Shown: piece by piece, positions 1 through 11,900 of the stretch
Layout of the letters: every line of letters begins with the position of its first letter
Numbering within the stretch: position 1 is the stretch's first letter
Source: Clytia hemisphaerica
Lineage: Eukaryota; Cnidaria; Hydrozoa; Leptothecata; Clytiidae
Direction: 5' to 3'
Assembly: GCA_902728285.1 (NCBI GenBank)
Contig: CACVBU010000766.1
Coordinates: 132,399-196,398 of the forward strand
Length of the DNA stretch: 64,000 nucleotides
Program-made: the position numbers and the translations under genes
The notes under the pieces: model-generated
Database searches by the model: none
What the model saw: only the letters and a program-made list of their open reading frames with translations
Told to the model about the DNA's origin: nothing

Positions 1-300
1 AACCACATGTTTTCCCGTGCAAAAAAAAGAAGCGCTTCAATGTTAGCCAAGCAAAAGAACGGGAGCCATGACGCAACTGCCAGCACCGCGCAATCGAACG
101 TAATCGAATCTCAATCGAACGTAATCGAATATCAATCGAATCTGAAAATTGCGGTAATATTCGATTGAGATTCGATTGCATTCCACAATCGAATTTCAAT
201 TGGTCGATTGCGTTCGATTTGGTTCGACTGGTTCGATCGTAAGGGGCGTTCGATTGAGATTGTCTGGTCATTTGTCCTTCAATTTCGACCAGTCTAATTT
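1..300. repeat. Imperfect inverted array of a CAATCGAA-type unit
   Basis: From about 92 to 260 the phrase CAATCGAA (and its complement TTCGATTG) recurs every 9-20 bases, first in one orientation (92-142), then in the other (164-260), giving a loose palindrome. No coding potential is seen. It lies next to a tRNA-like sequence, so it could be the body of a short interspersed element, but I see no clear boundaries. Confidence 0.5.
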
Positions 301-302
301 TC

Positions 303-384
303 GCACCGAGTGGGATTCGAACCACCACCAAAGAAAGACCTTCAGATTCGGAAGCCAGGGCTCTATCCGTTGAGCCATCGCCGC
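303..384 (-). tRNA. tRNA-like sequence (degenerate, possibly a SINE head)
   Basis: On the minus strand the sequence reads like a tRNA. It has an A-box (TGGCTCAACGG), a D-stem GCTC/GAGC, a perfect B-box (GGTTCGAATCC), and an acceptor pairing of six of seven positions. The would-be anticodon loop TTCCGAA suggests CCG (Arg). However, the anticodon stem does not pair, the T-stem is one pair short, and at 82 nt it is too long for tRNA-Arg. I read it as a tRNA pseudogene or the Pol III promoter head of a SINE; a functional tRNA is unlikely. Confidence 0.45.
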
Positions 385-2931
385 ACAGCAGTAACCCGCA
401 ATTTGTAACAAATTAAATAGAATGGACAAATCTCTATATATCGGTGACACTCCCAACCCTAATGGTGCCCTTAAAAAGGGCTGCTGCTACTCAGCCCTAT
501 GTTTAGTCACTGGGTGCGAGTGCCCCTAAGAGGGCTTTCGGCCCTATATTGTGACTCTTGAGTCCAACCCTAAGCCTAACCCTAACTGGTAATGACCCAA
601 TACCCCCTGATTCACGGAATGACAGATAGGAGAAATTATCAGAGAAAAAAATAGCTCGTCGCGTTCTGAGCAATCAGCGAAATGTAATGAAAGTCTGGTA
701 TATGTTCACAAGCATTTTTTTAGGGAGGTTGAAACTCGCAATAGCAATTAGCAATAGCATAAGTGTTTTTTTCCAACTTCAAGAGTTTTATTCAGCATTC
801 TTTTGCAAAAAACATGTGCGTTTGGTTTGGGAACGCGAAACGCGAACGCAAACTACCGAACAACTAAACTTTTCAATACATCTCCATAACTAACAGATTT
901 TTTGAAATTCTGTAAAAGGTCCAAGTTCCTGAATAGTTTTACTATGTTCTGTGAAAAAATCATAACCATCAGTGAAATACTCGTTCATCTATTTAAGATT
1001 GAGGACAAAACTTTGCGAAGAAAAATAAACCTTGAGCACAAAAAATGCTTTTTTAAACACTTTTTCCACCGAAAAACAATTAACGTTTATAGACTTACCT
1101 TCCCAAAACATTGAACAAGCCTCTACTAGTTAAAGTAAATGAGATAAGATAAGATAAAACCTTAAAATCAACCAAAATTTACAACCTGTCATCCAAAGAA
1201 AAAGACGTGCTTTTCACGCCGCCATCTTGTTTTAGAATGAGAATTATTTTCTGCTCCAGTTCACATGGAAATTTTTTCATCCAATCAGATCGCGAAATTT
1301 CACTTTCTCTAGTCCAATAAGACTGCGGGATTCAAGTCATGTGACATCTCTATTGAAAAACCTGCGCAAAATAAAATAGAAATGCACACTACTGGCTACA
1401 GGAACTGAAAGCAAACAATTAAGGCCAATATTTTTTGGTTTTTCTGAAGGACAAAAGGTATAGAAAGCTTTACTGAAGGAGGGATAAGGCTGGGACCTTC
1501 TATTTAAAAGATATGGAAAAAAAGACACTTTTTTAGGTGATAATTAAGATTTTACTTAGAGACTTTAATTCTCTTACCCCCGTCTCGCCCCCCCCCTGAT
1601 ATGAGCAAGGGAACCATGTTGGACACCCCTACTGAAAATTTCAGATAAAAAAACAAGGAATTAATTCCTGTAACTCGATGAAAATTGGTAAAAGCTGGTT
1701 TTGACTGTTTCTGATCCTAAAGTGCCATTTTTTGGTAAAATCTATGCAATTTATGTTTGGATTTCTAGAAAGCTTATCCAATCATTGTCAATATATTTTT
1801 TATTTGAAAGTATTTGCTTCATGGACTAAAAAGATATAGTCAAATCATTTTTCAAAAATTTTGCCAAAATTGATTTGCATTTCGCCATTTTACGCAAAAG
1901 CATGTGAAAATTATTATCAACATAGAGCTAGCTCGCTATGTCTTTTCGTTCTTTTTAAATTTGAAAATGAGCACTCAGATAAATAAGGTGCACTTTTTCA
2001 AACTTCTTGTTCGTGGCACTGAAATTTTTTGACTAATCTCCAATGAACAAATCGTGCCATAACTCAGCACTAAGTCATGTTTTCACCTTTCTTGACGTTG
2101 AAAAACATTAAATATCTGTGAAAAGAAAAGAGATAGTTAGATGCAGTTATTTTACTTGTTGTGTAATGTGGTTTCTTTCTTTGATGGGGCGGTCTGCTCA
2201 ATTGGCTTTCAAAGTAACTCTACCATTTTGAAACTTTTTTTTAAGACAGAAAGCAGGATTTTTCTTGAAAAATGAACTTAGGGTGAAAATTAGGGTGAAA
2301 CGAGTGCAAAGCTAAGAAGACCACGAAACCTGAGCACAATCCAGCAAATGCAATAAAAAAATGAAGGCTAGAAAATGAATTGAACTGAGCTAAAATGAAA
2401 ACAAGGCGAGGCCAATGAAAAGGAAAAGGACTAAACAAGCCAGAGAGACTGAGCACAAACGTGCGTGAGTGCAATGAAAGTCCAATGAAATGAATAAAAT
2501 AAAAAAAAAATCTAAGTTTAGCATACATAAATATTTTTGTAAATTTTTTCTGAATTTTATAAATGTCAAATAATTAGAATAAATGCTTACCAGATTGCCC
2601 AAGTATAGTCACTGTGTAATGAACTGCCATGAAAAATGAAACTTTGAATTGAATTGAATTCAAAGTTGAAAAACCATGTCAAAAATTGTAATCTCATAGC
2701 TCTCGTGCAAGGTGCAACCGAAGTGAAAGTGACAAAACAGAAAATGTGACTATGGGGGAACAGAGTCTCAAGGGGCGACGACGTAATGAAATAAACTAAA
2801 TTTTATTAATGTTGCATAATGAAATAATTGATTTTGTTAATGATGTTAATGATTTACTAATGACTTTCATTTGACAGACCTTTATCAGGCAGTTTCTTTT
2901 ATTCCATGATTTTTGCTTTCCATTTTTTCAG
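385..2931. other. Non-coding region upstream of the AP beta gene
   Basis: No conserved coding sequence is recognised; open frames here are short and low-complexity. A short telomere-like run of CCTAA units lies at 565-588. The end of the stretch (2911-2931) is a pyrimidine-rich tract ending in TTTTTTCAG, a splice acceptor 10 bases before the AP beta start codon. This implies that the 5' UTR comes from an upstream exon or a trans-spliced leader. A promoter cannot be placed from sequence alone. Confidence 0.5.
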
Positions 2932-2941
2932 AACTGCAAAA

Positions 2942-5900
2942 ATGACAGACTCAAAGTATTTCACAACCACCAAAAAAGGTAATTACAATTACATCTTTCC
3001 ATCATAGTTTCAGAATATTCTCCTGATAAGATCACCAGCTTCCACATGCTTTTCAGCATTTTCAGCAATACAAGTTTTTTTGTTGTTTTCCAAATGGGAA
3101 TTAAGTATATTAATAATAATGTATTAGTTTTCTAGCGGCAATATTATCAAAATATTAAGTTTTCATGGAATTGTAAAAAATATATTGGGGTTTCCTTTTT
3201 ATTTTAGGTGAGATCTACGAGTTGAAGGCCGAGCTGAATCAGCCAAAAATGGACCGAAAAAAAGAAGCTGTTAAAAAGGTTATTGCTATTATGACTGTTG
3301 GCAAGGATGTCAGGTAAGATTTTATTTGTAATATGAATTTGTTTTTTCTACACCATACAATTTCATTGTTATCCACGAAGGTTATAACTAAAAAGAAAGA
3401 AGCAACCATTATAACCAATAAGGCCTCAAAATAACTGTAAATAAAGGTTAAATTCATATACAAATAAAACCTATTGAGATTACATTTTTTTCCTTTATGA
3501 ATGAAAGTATTAAAAGAACTGAGTGTGCCAAAAATAACTGTCCACTTTACAATAAGATCTCTTAAAAGTTCTATGATGAGAGAGATGAACCTTCCGATGG
3601 ATGGAAAAGGCCTTATCCAGGACAGTAATCCCTATCCTAGGATGGGAAATTCACTGCACTTACCTGACTCTGCCAACTCGTGCTCGTGCTATGATAAAAG
3701 TAGGCAATGTAAATTAGGGGGTATGTTTTCTTTTCAGTGCTTTGTTTCCCGATGTAATCAACTGCATGCAAACTGATAATCTTGAATTAAAGAAGCTTGT
3801 ATATTTGTATCTGATGAATTATGCAAAATCACAACCAGACATGGCTATCATGGCTGTCAATACATTTGCAAGGGTTAGTATGCTTAGCATATTATCTAAA
3901 CATTTCTGAATAATTCTCTTTCGGTTAAAAAATCTAAGTGCATCATAGTCATCACACCAAATTTATCTTTTAAAATCATGCTTATTTTCTATTTCAGGAT
4001 ATAATTTAAATTGAAATATACGTCTTAATAAATTCCCACTTAAATAATTCTTTTAAGTATGCTGCCAATTTTGTTAATTCGCGATAATCAAATTCAAAGT
4101 TATAAATGTATATTTTTTTCAATATTGAGGTAGTCTAATGTTTATTTTCTTTTAGGATTGCGATGACCCAAACCCATTGATTCGTGCCTTGGCTGTGCGA
4201 ACTATGGGTTGCATTCGAGTAGACAAGATCACTGAATACCTGTGTGAACCATTGAGAAAATGCTTGAAGGACGAGGACCCGTATGTTAGAAAAACAGCAG
4301 CAGTCTGCGTTGCCAAACTTCATGATATCAATTCAACTTTGGTGGAGGATCAAGGTTTCCTTGAGCTGTTAAGAGATTTATTATCTGACTCCAACCCTAT
4401 GGTAAGATTCAGAGGGCTAAGCAGGGTTTAGTATATTTTTCACAGCCATTTACTCAATTCAGTTATATGAAATTGTTTGAGGTCTTAAAACCTCTTTTTC
4501 GATGTATATACATCTTTAGAAAATTGTTCCCTTAAGTAGGGGGGGGGGTCATTTGCCCACTTATTGCCTTCACAACTTTTGAAAGAAATCATGCTATAGC
4601 GTCCTAAGATGTTGTTCCTTACCACTGTACTAAATGTTAGGTGATATACTCTCAACGTTTTCTTTCAATAGGTTGTTGCCAATGCTGTGGCATCACTGTC
4701 AGAAATTGCTGATGCCTCACCAAGCGCAGTGCAATACTTTGAAATCAACTCCGCCACCATCAACAAACTCCTCACCGCGTTAAATGAATGCACAGAGTGG
4801 GGACAAATCTTCATTTTGGATTCATTGGCCAACTATTCGCCACGTGATGAGAAAGAGGCACAAAGCATCTGTGAGCGTGTCACGCCACGTTTGTCACACG
4901 CCAATGCAGCCGTTGTCTTGTCTGCGGTCAAGGTGTTGATGAAACTGATGGAAATGATGGTCCAGGGAAGCCAATTCATCCAAAGTCTGGTTAAAAAACT
5001 GTCACCGCCACTAGGTAAGTCTTCGATAACAAGATAGTGTTTTGATTTTATTCGCATAGTTGTTAACAGTTATGAAATGGTTTAGCTTGATGCTGAACGA
5101 AGTTTAGTTTGATGCTTAAATGGTTTTTTCCAAACTAAATTAATATTGTCTGCTTACTCATCAATTTCTATTTACAAGTTTTTCTACATTGAATTGACAC
5201 GGATTTGGAGCAATATTGGTTAGAAAAGTAGGAAAGGAAAACAATTTTTTGTTTTCATCACGAAGTCGAACATAACATAACAATAAGAGACACCGGCCTG
5301 ATATAAAACATGTGTCTGATGTGAAACGGGAGCACTTAAATTTAAAACTAAAACCTTTAACGAGTATTCAACGTTTGAGGAGAGGTTGGAGTTGGAGGTA
5401 CTCTAAAAGGTTAAAAGCTTCACCATAACCACGTTACTAGACAAGACGATTCAACATTGTTGTTTAAATTGTAGTAAATTTTGATCAATTTCATGTTTTT
5501 TTTTAAATTTTTTAGTCACGCTATTGTCAAGTGAGCCCGAAGTGCAATATGTCGCACTCAGAAATATCAATTTGATTGTTCAAAAAAGGTTTGTATCAAA
5601 TTGATGGAGTCTTTATTTTGGTCTAGAAGTAGTGAATTTTCCTGATCTTTGTTGGAGATAAAATATCAATGAAATTCATAGGCCATGATGTCACATCACA
5701 AAATTTCATTGACAAGGGGCTGTAAATAATTTTAATTCCTTTGTAACATCAAAAAGGACTTGAGCTGAGCGAAAACAATTCTACAAGACTCTTTCTTTCA
5801 CTTTGCTCAAATTGTCGAATTATATATTTTAGAGCTTCAAGTGGATTATTGTTCTGTGAAATTTTAATGATATTAAATATTATTATATTTCTTAACTTTA

Positions 5901-8900
5901 GACCGGACATTTTGAGGAATGAGATCAAAGCCTTCTTTGTTAAATACAACGACCCTATCTACGTCAAATTGGAGAAGTTGGACATAATGATTCGTCTGGT
6001 CTCGCAACAAAACATTGGACAAGTTTTAGCTGAGCTAAAAGAGTGAGTTATAAGAATTTTGAAAGGTCTCTTTTTGACCCATTGACAAACTGGTTTACCC
6101 TTTGAACTTTGTTCCATTTGTAGGCCTACGAGGTGAACCTCGGGGGATTCTTTATTAATGGCTTTAATTCTCCAAAAAAAGATGACTAACTTACTACATT
6201 AACAAATGACTTCTGCTTTCTTTAAGGTACGCCACTGAAGTCGATGTCGACTTTGTCCGAAAATCTGTCCGTGCCATCGGACGTTGTGCCATCAAAGTTG
6301 AGGTAAATTCAAGGCTCAGTTGCCAAGCATCCTCTAAACTAGGGCTAAAGAACCTGCTTCATCTTTTTACCATTTCGAAGGCTGAGCTTAAGAAATTTGG
6401 TTGCTTAATTTAAAGTGGGCTTTCAAAAATACAGGAAAAAATCACATCGTCTTTGTCTTCAATTTCTTTCAATTTTCAGCAATCAGCAGAAAAATGTGTG
6501 ACCACATTGTTGGATTTGATTCAAAACAAAGTAAATTACGTGGTCCAGGAAGCTATTGTTGTCTTAAAGGTAACTTTACTTTTTTCACCAGCGCTGTCAT
6601 TACAGATTATTTTTGTTTAAAATTTAAAAACAGTCAAGCAATATATTTCGGTGGTGTCACCATTCTCAAGCTTATAAAAATACAAGTGCTCTATCAGATT
6701 ACACAAATTTCTATCTACCTACATCTAAAAAATTTAGTTTTTTCAAGAGTAGTTAAAATTGATTAAAAATATTCTAAAAACAAAAGAAATATCTACGTGA
6801 CTCCATTTCTAAAAAGCAGTACAGTAATTTTGACGAATCTAATTGGTCATTAAGTCCAGGTTTCTTAAAAGAGCAATAAAAGATGCTTCAAGATTTTTAC
6901 GAGTTCTCCCCTTCTTTGGGGCATTGAGGACAATTTTCCATTGGAATTTGTGATTTGGGTAGGAATTTAAATGTTTTGCAGGCTCTGCAATTTGTAATCT
7001 GATAGAACACTTGTATTTTTAAAAGCTTGAGAATTTATTTTAAACTTTCAAAAATGGCTTCAAATTTTAACATACTAGCCGGTACCTGGCGTCGCACGCC
7101 GGTTAAGCTGTAGCTGAACGCACTAAAAGTCCTTTGGATGTTGAAGCTGGCTTAAAAAAGCGATCAAATAAAAAAAAAGAAATCTGTACAACGTTTAACT
7201 CTAACCTTCCCCGGGTGTCTTATCTTTTAACCATATTTGGATCGTTTACTGCCCCCCTCCCGAGACATAATTTTTTGTTTGAGTCAAAAGTTATCAAAAA
7301 GAGCATCATTTACTGTACCAGTGTCGTTTGAAACGACTCTGCAGGTAGTTATTTTTCTCGCTTCGCTCGCGTTAAATATGCCGTCCAGATTAAATGACAA
7401 TTTTTCAGGAAAAAGCGGGAAGGTCAAAAAGAATAGTGCAACTTTTTGTTTTTATCAGATCGAAAAAATATAAAATTCTAAGTTACTTTTTTAAACCCTT
7501 GTCATAACTTTTCGAATTTAAACATAAAAAATGACCCGGGGGGGGGGGTACTACCCTTGTCGACCGACGGGGGTGCTCCGCTGAGGTTCGAAAAATGCAC
7601 CCTACGTGGGACTCGAAATTTGCGAAAAAAGTGACCCTGAATGGAACTGAAATTCCAAAATTTTCTCAAATTTTCTACTTTTTCCCCAAATTTTCCAAAA
7701 ATAGGCACCCTACGAGGGACTGATTTTTTTATTTTGGTGTTTTTGCGACCCTACCTGGGACTCGTGGAGGTTAAAAAAGGTACCTTGACCAGCGGAGCAT
7801 CCCTGTAACCCATCTTGCCCTAGTCCCCCCCCCCCGGGAAAATGACGTACACACTTTTTAGCAGTAACGACCAATGAAGTATAAGCCCGAAGGGCTAGAA
7901 GTCAATCTCCTTGGTAGGATTTGAAGCCAACAAATCCTACCAAAGTTGCGCAGCCTTGAGTGGCTCGCCTGGTTTTTACACAAATGACAGATTAATACTA
8001 AAATTTACCTCTAAATTTCGAATAAAATATCAATCGTAAACAAAGGAATTGCTAGATTCAATCTGTCGTCAAAAATGCGGCGCATTTTTTAAGGCTTCAC
8101 TTTTTCTTGCCTGGGAAAGGTTAGAGATTGAACTTTAGCCCTTCGGGCTTTAAACTCAATGGTAACGAATATCTAACGGCTTGAATATTTTTATAAGAAA
8201 AAAGAAGTGAACTAATTTTTTCTTATGCTTTATATCGCCCTTTGAATGCTGTTGTTGCCCACAAACCTTTTTATGTTTTGATTTACTTTTGAAATATTCT
8301 TTTCTATGAAATGAAATTGTTTTGTTTTGAAAAGAATTCGAATGTCATTAATAAATACGATCGTTAAATACATTCGAAAACATTTAAAACAAAAGAAGAG
8401 AGAAAAAGGCAAGTCTGGGCAGAAGTTAAAATTACTAAATGAAGATGGGCCTTAAATTTCAAAACAAAGGCTTAATAAAGTCTAAACCAAGCTCTATCCG
8501 ATCTTTTGCAAATGGCGCGAATCCAATAAAACAAATTTGTGGAGCAGGAGACTAAAAGTCATAATTTTAAAACACAAACAAAGCGAAAACGAAAGTGGTG
8601 ACACACAGACACACAAAGCACCGCTATTAATATATAGAAAATTATTTTTGGATTTACCGTTTTTAATGCTAACAAGTACTAGTAATCAGACTATTGCGAG
8701 CATAATGTTAATGCTAAGATTTTTCCTAGCCCTAAGGCGAATATTAAAGGACTCTTGCTTCAGCGAACGGCATCTTTTCGTCAATTCAGATTTTGTACAT
8801 GTAAAATACAAGATAGATACAATTAACCAATCACATCGCAGATATTTTAAGGGTGGTTGATAAAGAAATCAAAATGTACATGGTCATTGATTGAAATATT

Positions 8901-11900
8901 TTGATTATTTAAAATTCTAGACCTGAGTATATTGTTATTATATTGGGATTTCATTTTTAGGACATTTTCCGACGATACCCTAACAAATACGAGAGCATCA
9001 TCTCAACACTCTGCGAAAACTTGGACTCTCTTGATGAACCAGAAGCTAAGTAAGATCTTTTCTTTGTTTACATATTATGATAATGAAAAATTTATCTAAG
9101 ATTAGTAAAGTTCTTTATTGGGTAAAGTTCTACCAATGACCTTTCTAAACCCGGGACAAAGTTTCTCGATCCCGGCCAAGCACAATCTTCTGATCGGAGT
9201 TTTCTACAGAGCTTAAAAATACTGTCGGACGGCATAAATATTTTTGACTGAAATCCTGATAACACTTATAACACTTTTCTTGTGTGAATAACTAATTTTG
9301 ATACCAGGCATTGTTGCAACAAATTTCAAAATTTACTTTTCCCAGGGCTTCCATGATTTGGATTATCGGTGAATATGCAGAAAGAATTGATAACGCTGAT
9401 GAACTTCTCACCACTTTCTTGGATGGCTTTTCTGATGAAAACACGCAAGTTCAATTGCAACTCTTGACGGCTATCGTCAAATTGTTCTTGAAAAGACCAA
9501 CAGACACACAAGAACTTGTCCAACAAGTCTTGAGTTTGGCCACGCAAGACAGTGACAACCCAGATTTGAGAGATCGTGGCTACATTTACTGGAGGTTGTT
9601 ATCCACCGATCCTGCTGCTGCCAAAGTAAGAATTCGAAGTTTGAATTCTTTTATTTTTACAATAAGAAAAAATACTCTACAGTAAATTTCGAAATATCAA
9701 ACCCCAACTCATATTGGAAACGAACATTTGCATTTTTTAAGAACCACGAATCACTTACACTCTTCTTTGGTTTGATTATTACTATATGGCTAGATATATA
9801 ACACCTGCTTTTTCTCCCTAGGAAGTTGTTTTGGCTGAAAAACCACTGATCTCAGAAGAGACCGACTTGATTGAGCCAAGCTTATTGGACGAACTGATCT
9901 GCCACATCTCCAGCTTAGCATCCGTCTACCATCGTCCACCATCCTCCTTCGTCGCCGGAAAATCGTCTCAGAAGCGTGCCACCCTGCCCGCTCGTAGCGG
10001 CGCTCCAGACGCCACGCCATCCGTCGATACCACTCCAGCGGCCGATCAAGTACAGCAACCCACTTTATCGCAAGTGGCAGGCGTCCAACCCGCAGCGCCG
10101 CAACCAACCACCGATTCTTTACTGGGTGACCTGTTGGAACTGGGACCTTCTTCTGGAGGAATGCCACCGCCAGCACAACCAGGATTTGGTGGTGGATTCG
10201 GTGGTGGATTCGGTGACGTTCCCGCTCAACCGCAACCACAACAACCAGGTACAATTTTTTTGTCGTTTGGAATTCGAATGCGAAAGTAGTAGTTTCGATT
10301 TAATTGAATTTTCAAAAGAAAGCTACTTTAACTTATGATGTTTATGTACTAGCAATAAAGGTATAAAATTTTACACTATTGTCTGTTTCGCTTTTATGGT
10401 TATCGAAGAATTCACCCGATTCATAGATATTTTTCCTTCCTGTTTTTCAGCTGTCGACCTGTTGGGTGGAGATCTCAGCATGTTATCGACCCCTGCTCCG
10501 GCTCCATCTATAGGTGGTGGGCTCATCGACACTGGATCATCAGCAGGAGGTGGTGGTCTCAACGATCTGTTCAGTATCCAAGGTGCTCTACCTGGTGCTG
10601 GTTATGTTGGCCCACAAACTGTAAGTTGCTTTTATTGTTTTTGGTTGATTTTGGTCATTGAGATAGATTTTATCTATAGTCCACGGGAAGTGAACCACTC
10701 TCTCCCTTCATTTGCAGCTTTTTCAGAAAAATGACGGACATCCCGTATGTTAGATATATGTTGAACGGTGAAAAAGAATGCTATTATATTCTTTGAATTC
10801 TCCGGATGCTAGTTAGATATATATTTTCCAGGGTAAATAAAAAAAAAAATTTGAAAAGGAAGTGCCAAAACTCCCCCCTTTGTTTTGTAAAAAGATTCAT
10901 CCTCGCCTAAATAACTACCTCGTTTTTTATTATTTTCCCATCCTTTGTAAGTTTTCGCCCCTCAACTTGTATGTTATTTTGTTACGAAGACTCTAAGTCA
11001 CCCCTGTAAAACCACCACTTTCTCGATTAAATTGTCTACCCTATTTCTTCTATTAAAGGTTCTTTTACCGGCATCGAAAGGAAAGGGACTCGAAATTTCA
11101 GGTATATCTTTTTATGTAGATCGTAAACCAAATCTTTTCTTAAATTATTTTCCCAAATTATTTTTCGTCAGAATTTTTAAGCCTCGTTCCGTCTGTTACG
11201 TCTTATGAATGACCTTCACGATCTTGGGAATATTGGCGTCACATGAAGTCATTGCATTAAACTTCAACTCCTCAAAACCTTTTAATTCGTTACAGGAACA
11301 TTCGCTCGGCGCCAAGGTGCCGTGTTTATGGATTTAACGTTCACGAACCGTGCCATGCAAGCTATGGGAGGATTCGCTATCCAATTCAACAAGAACAGTT
11401 TCGGTATCGCCCCAAGCGCCCTTCAAGTTCAATCACCTATCGCACCCAACACTTCCGCCCAAACGTCGCTCCAGATAACGCCCGCAGGTAAAATTATTAT
11501 ATATCTTTCCTGGTGCTTACATTATAAATGGGTTTAGTAATAAAAGTAACTGTGATGATCAACTGTGATAATTTGATCATCACAGTTCACCTTCACTCTT
11601 TTAATATGAGCGAAGTATCTTTTTTAACGCAAAAAAAGAAGATAAAAGCTAAATTTTCTGTCTTAAATCTTACGAACATGTGTTTACTGAACACGTCGTT
11701 GAAAAGGAACCAATTATGAACGAAAAGATTTCACAAGAAAGCAACCGAGAACAAAGTCTGTGTCTTCTTAGTTTGATGCTTTTCCTTGCCATGAAAGGAA
11801 AAAGTCAAAAAAAAAAATTAATTCTATTTATTACTCTATAATTCTGTACTTTTGTAATCTTCATCAATAAATCAATATTTTTGTTTGAATTTGTTCTCTA

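Noticed and set aside
565-588. Telomere remnant
   Set aside because: Only three to four degenerate CCTAA units, too short to indicate a chromosome end.
9790-10254. Minus-strand open frame of 154 codons
   Set aside because: It is the antisense shadow of AP beta exon 12 and is rich in Arg and Val as expected from complementing the hinge codons.
11540-11590. Short inverted motif TGATCAACTGTGAT / TTTGATCATCACAG in AP beta intron 15
   Set aside because: Only about 15 bases of imperfect pairing; not distinguishable from chance in AT-rich DNA.
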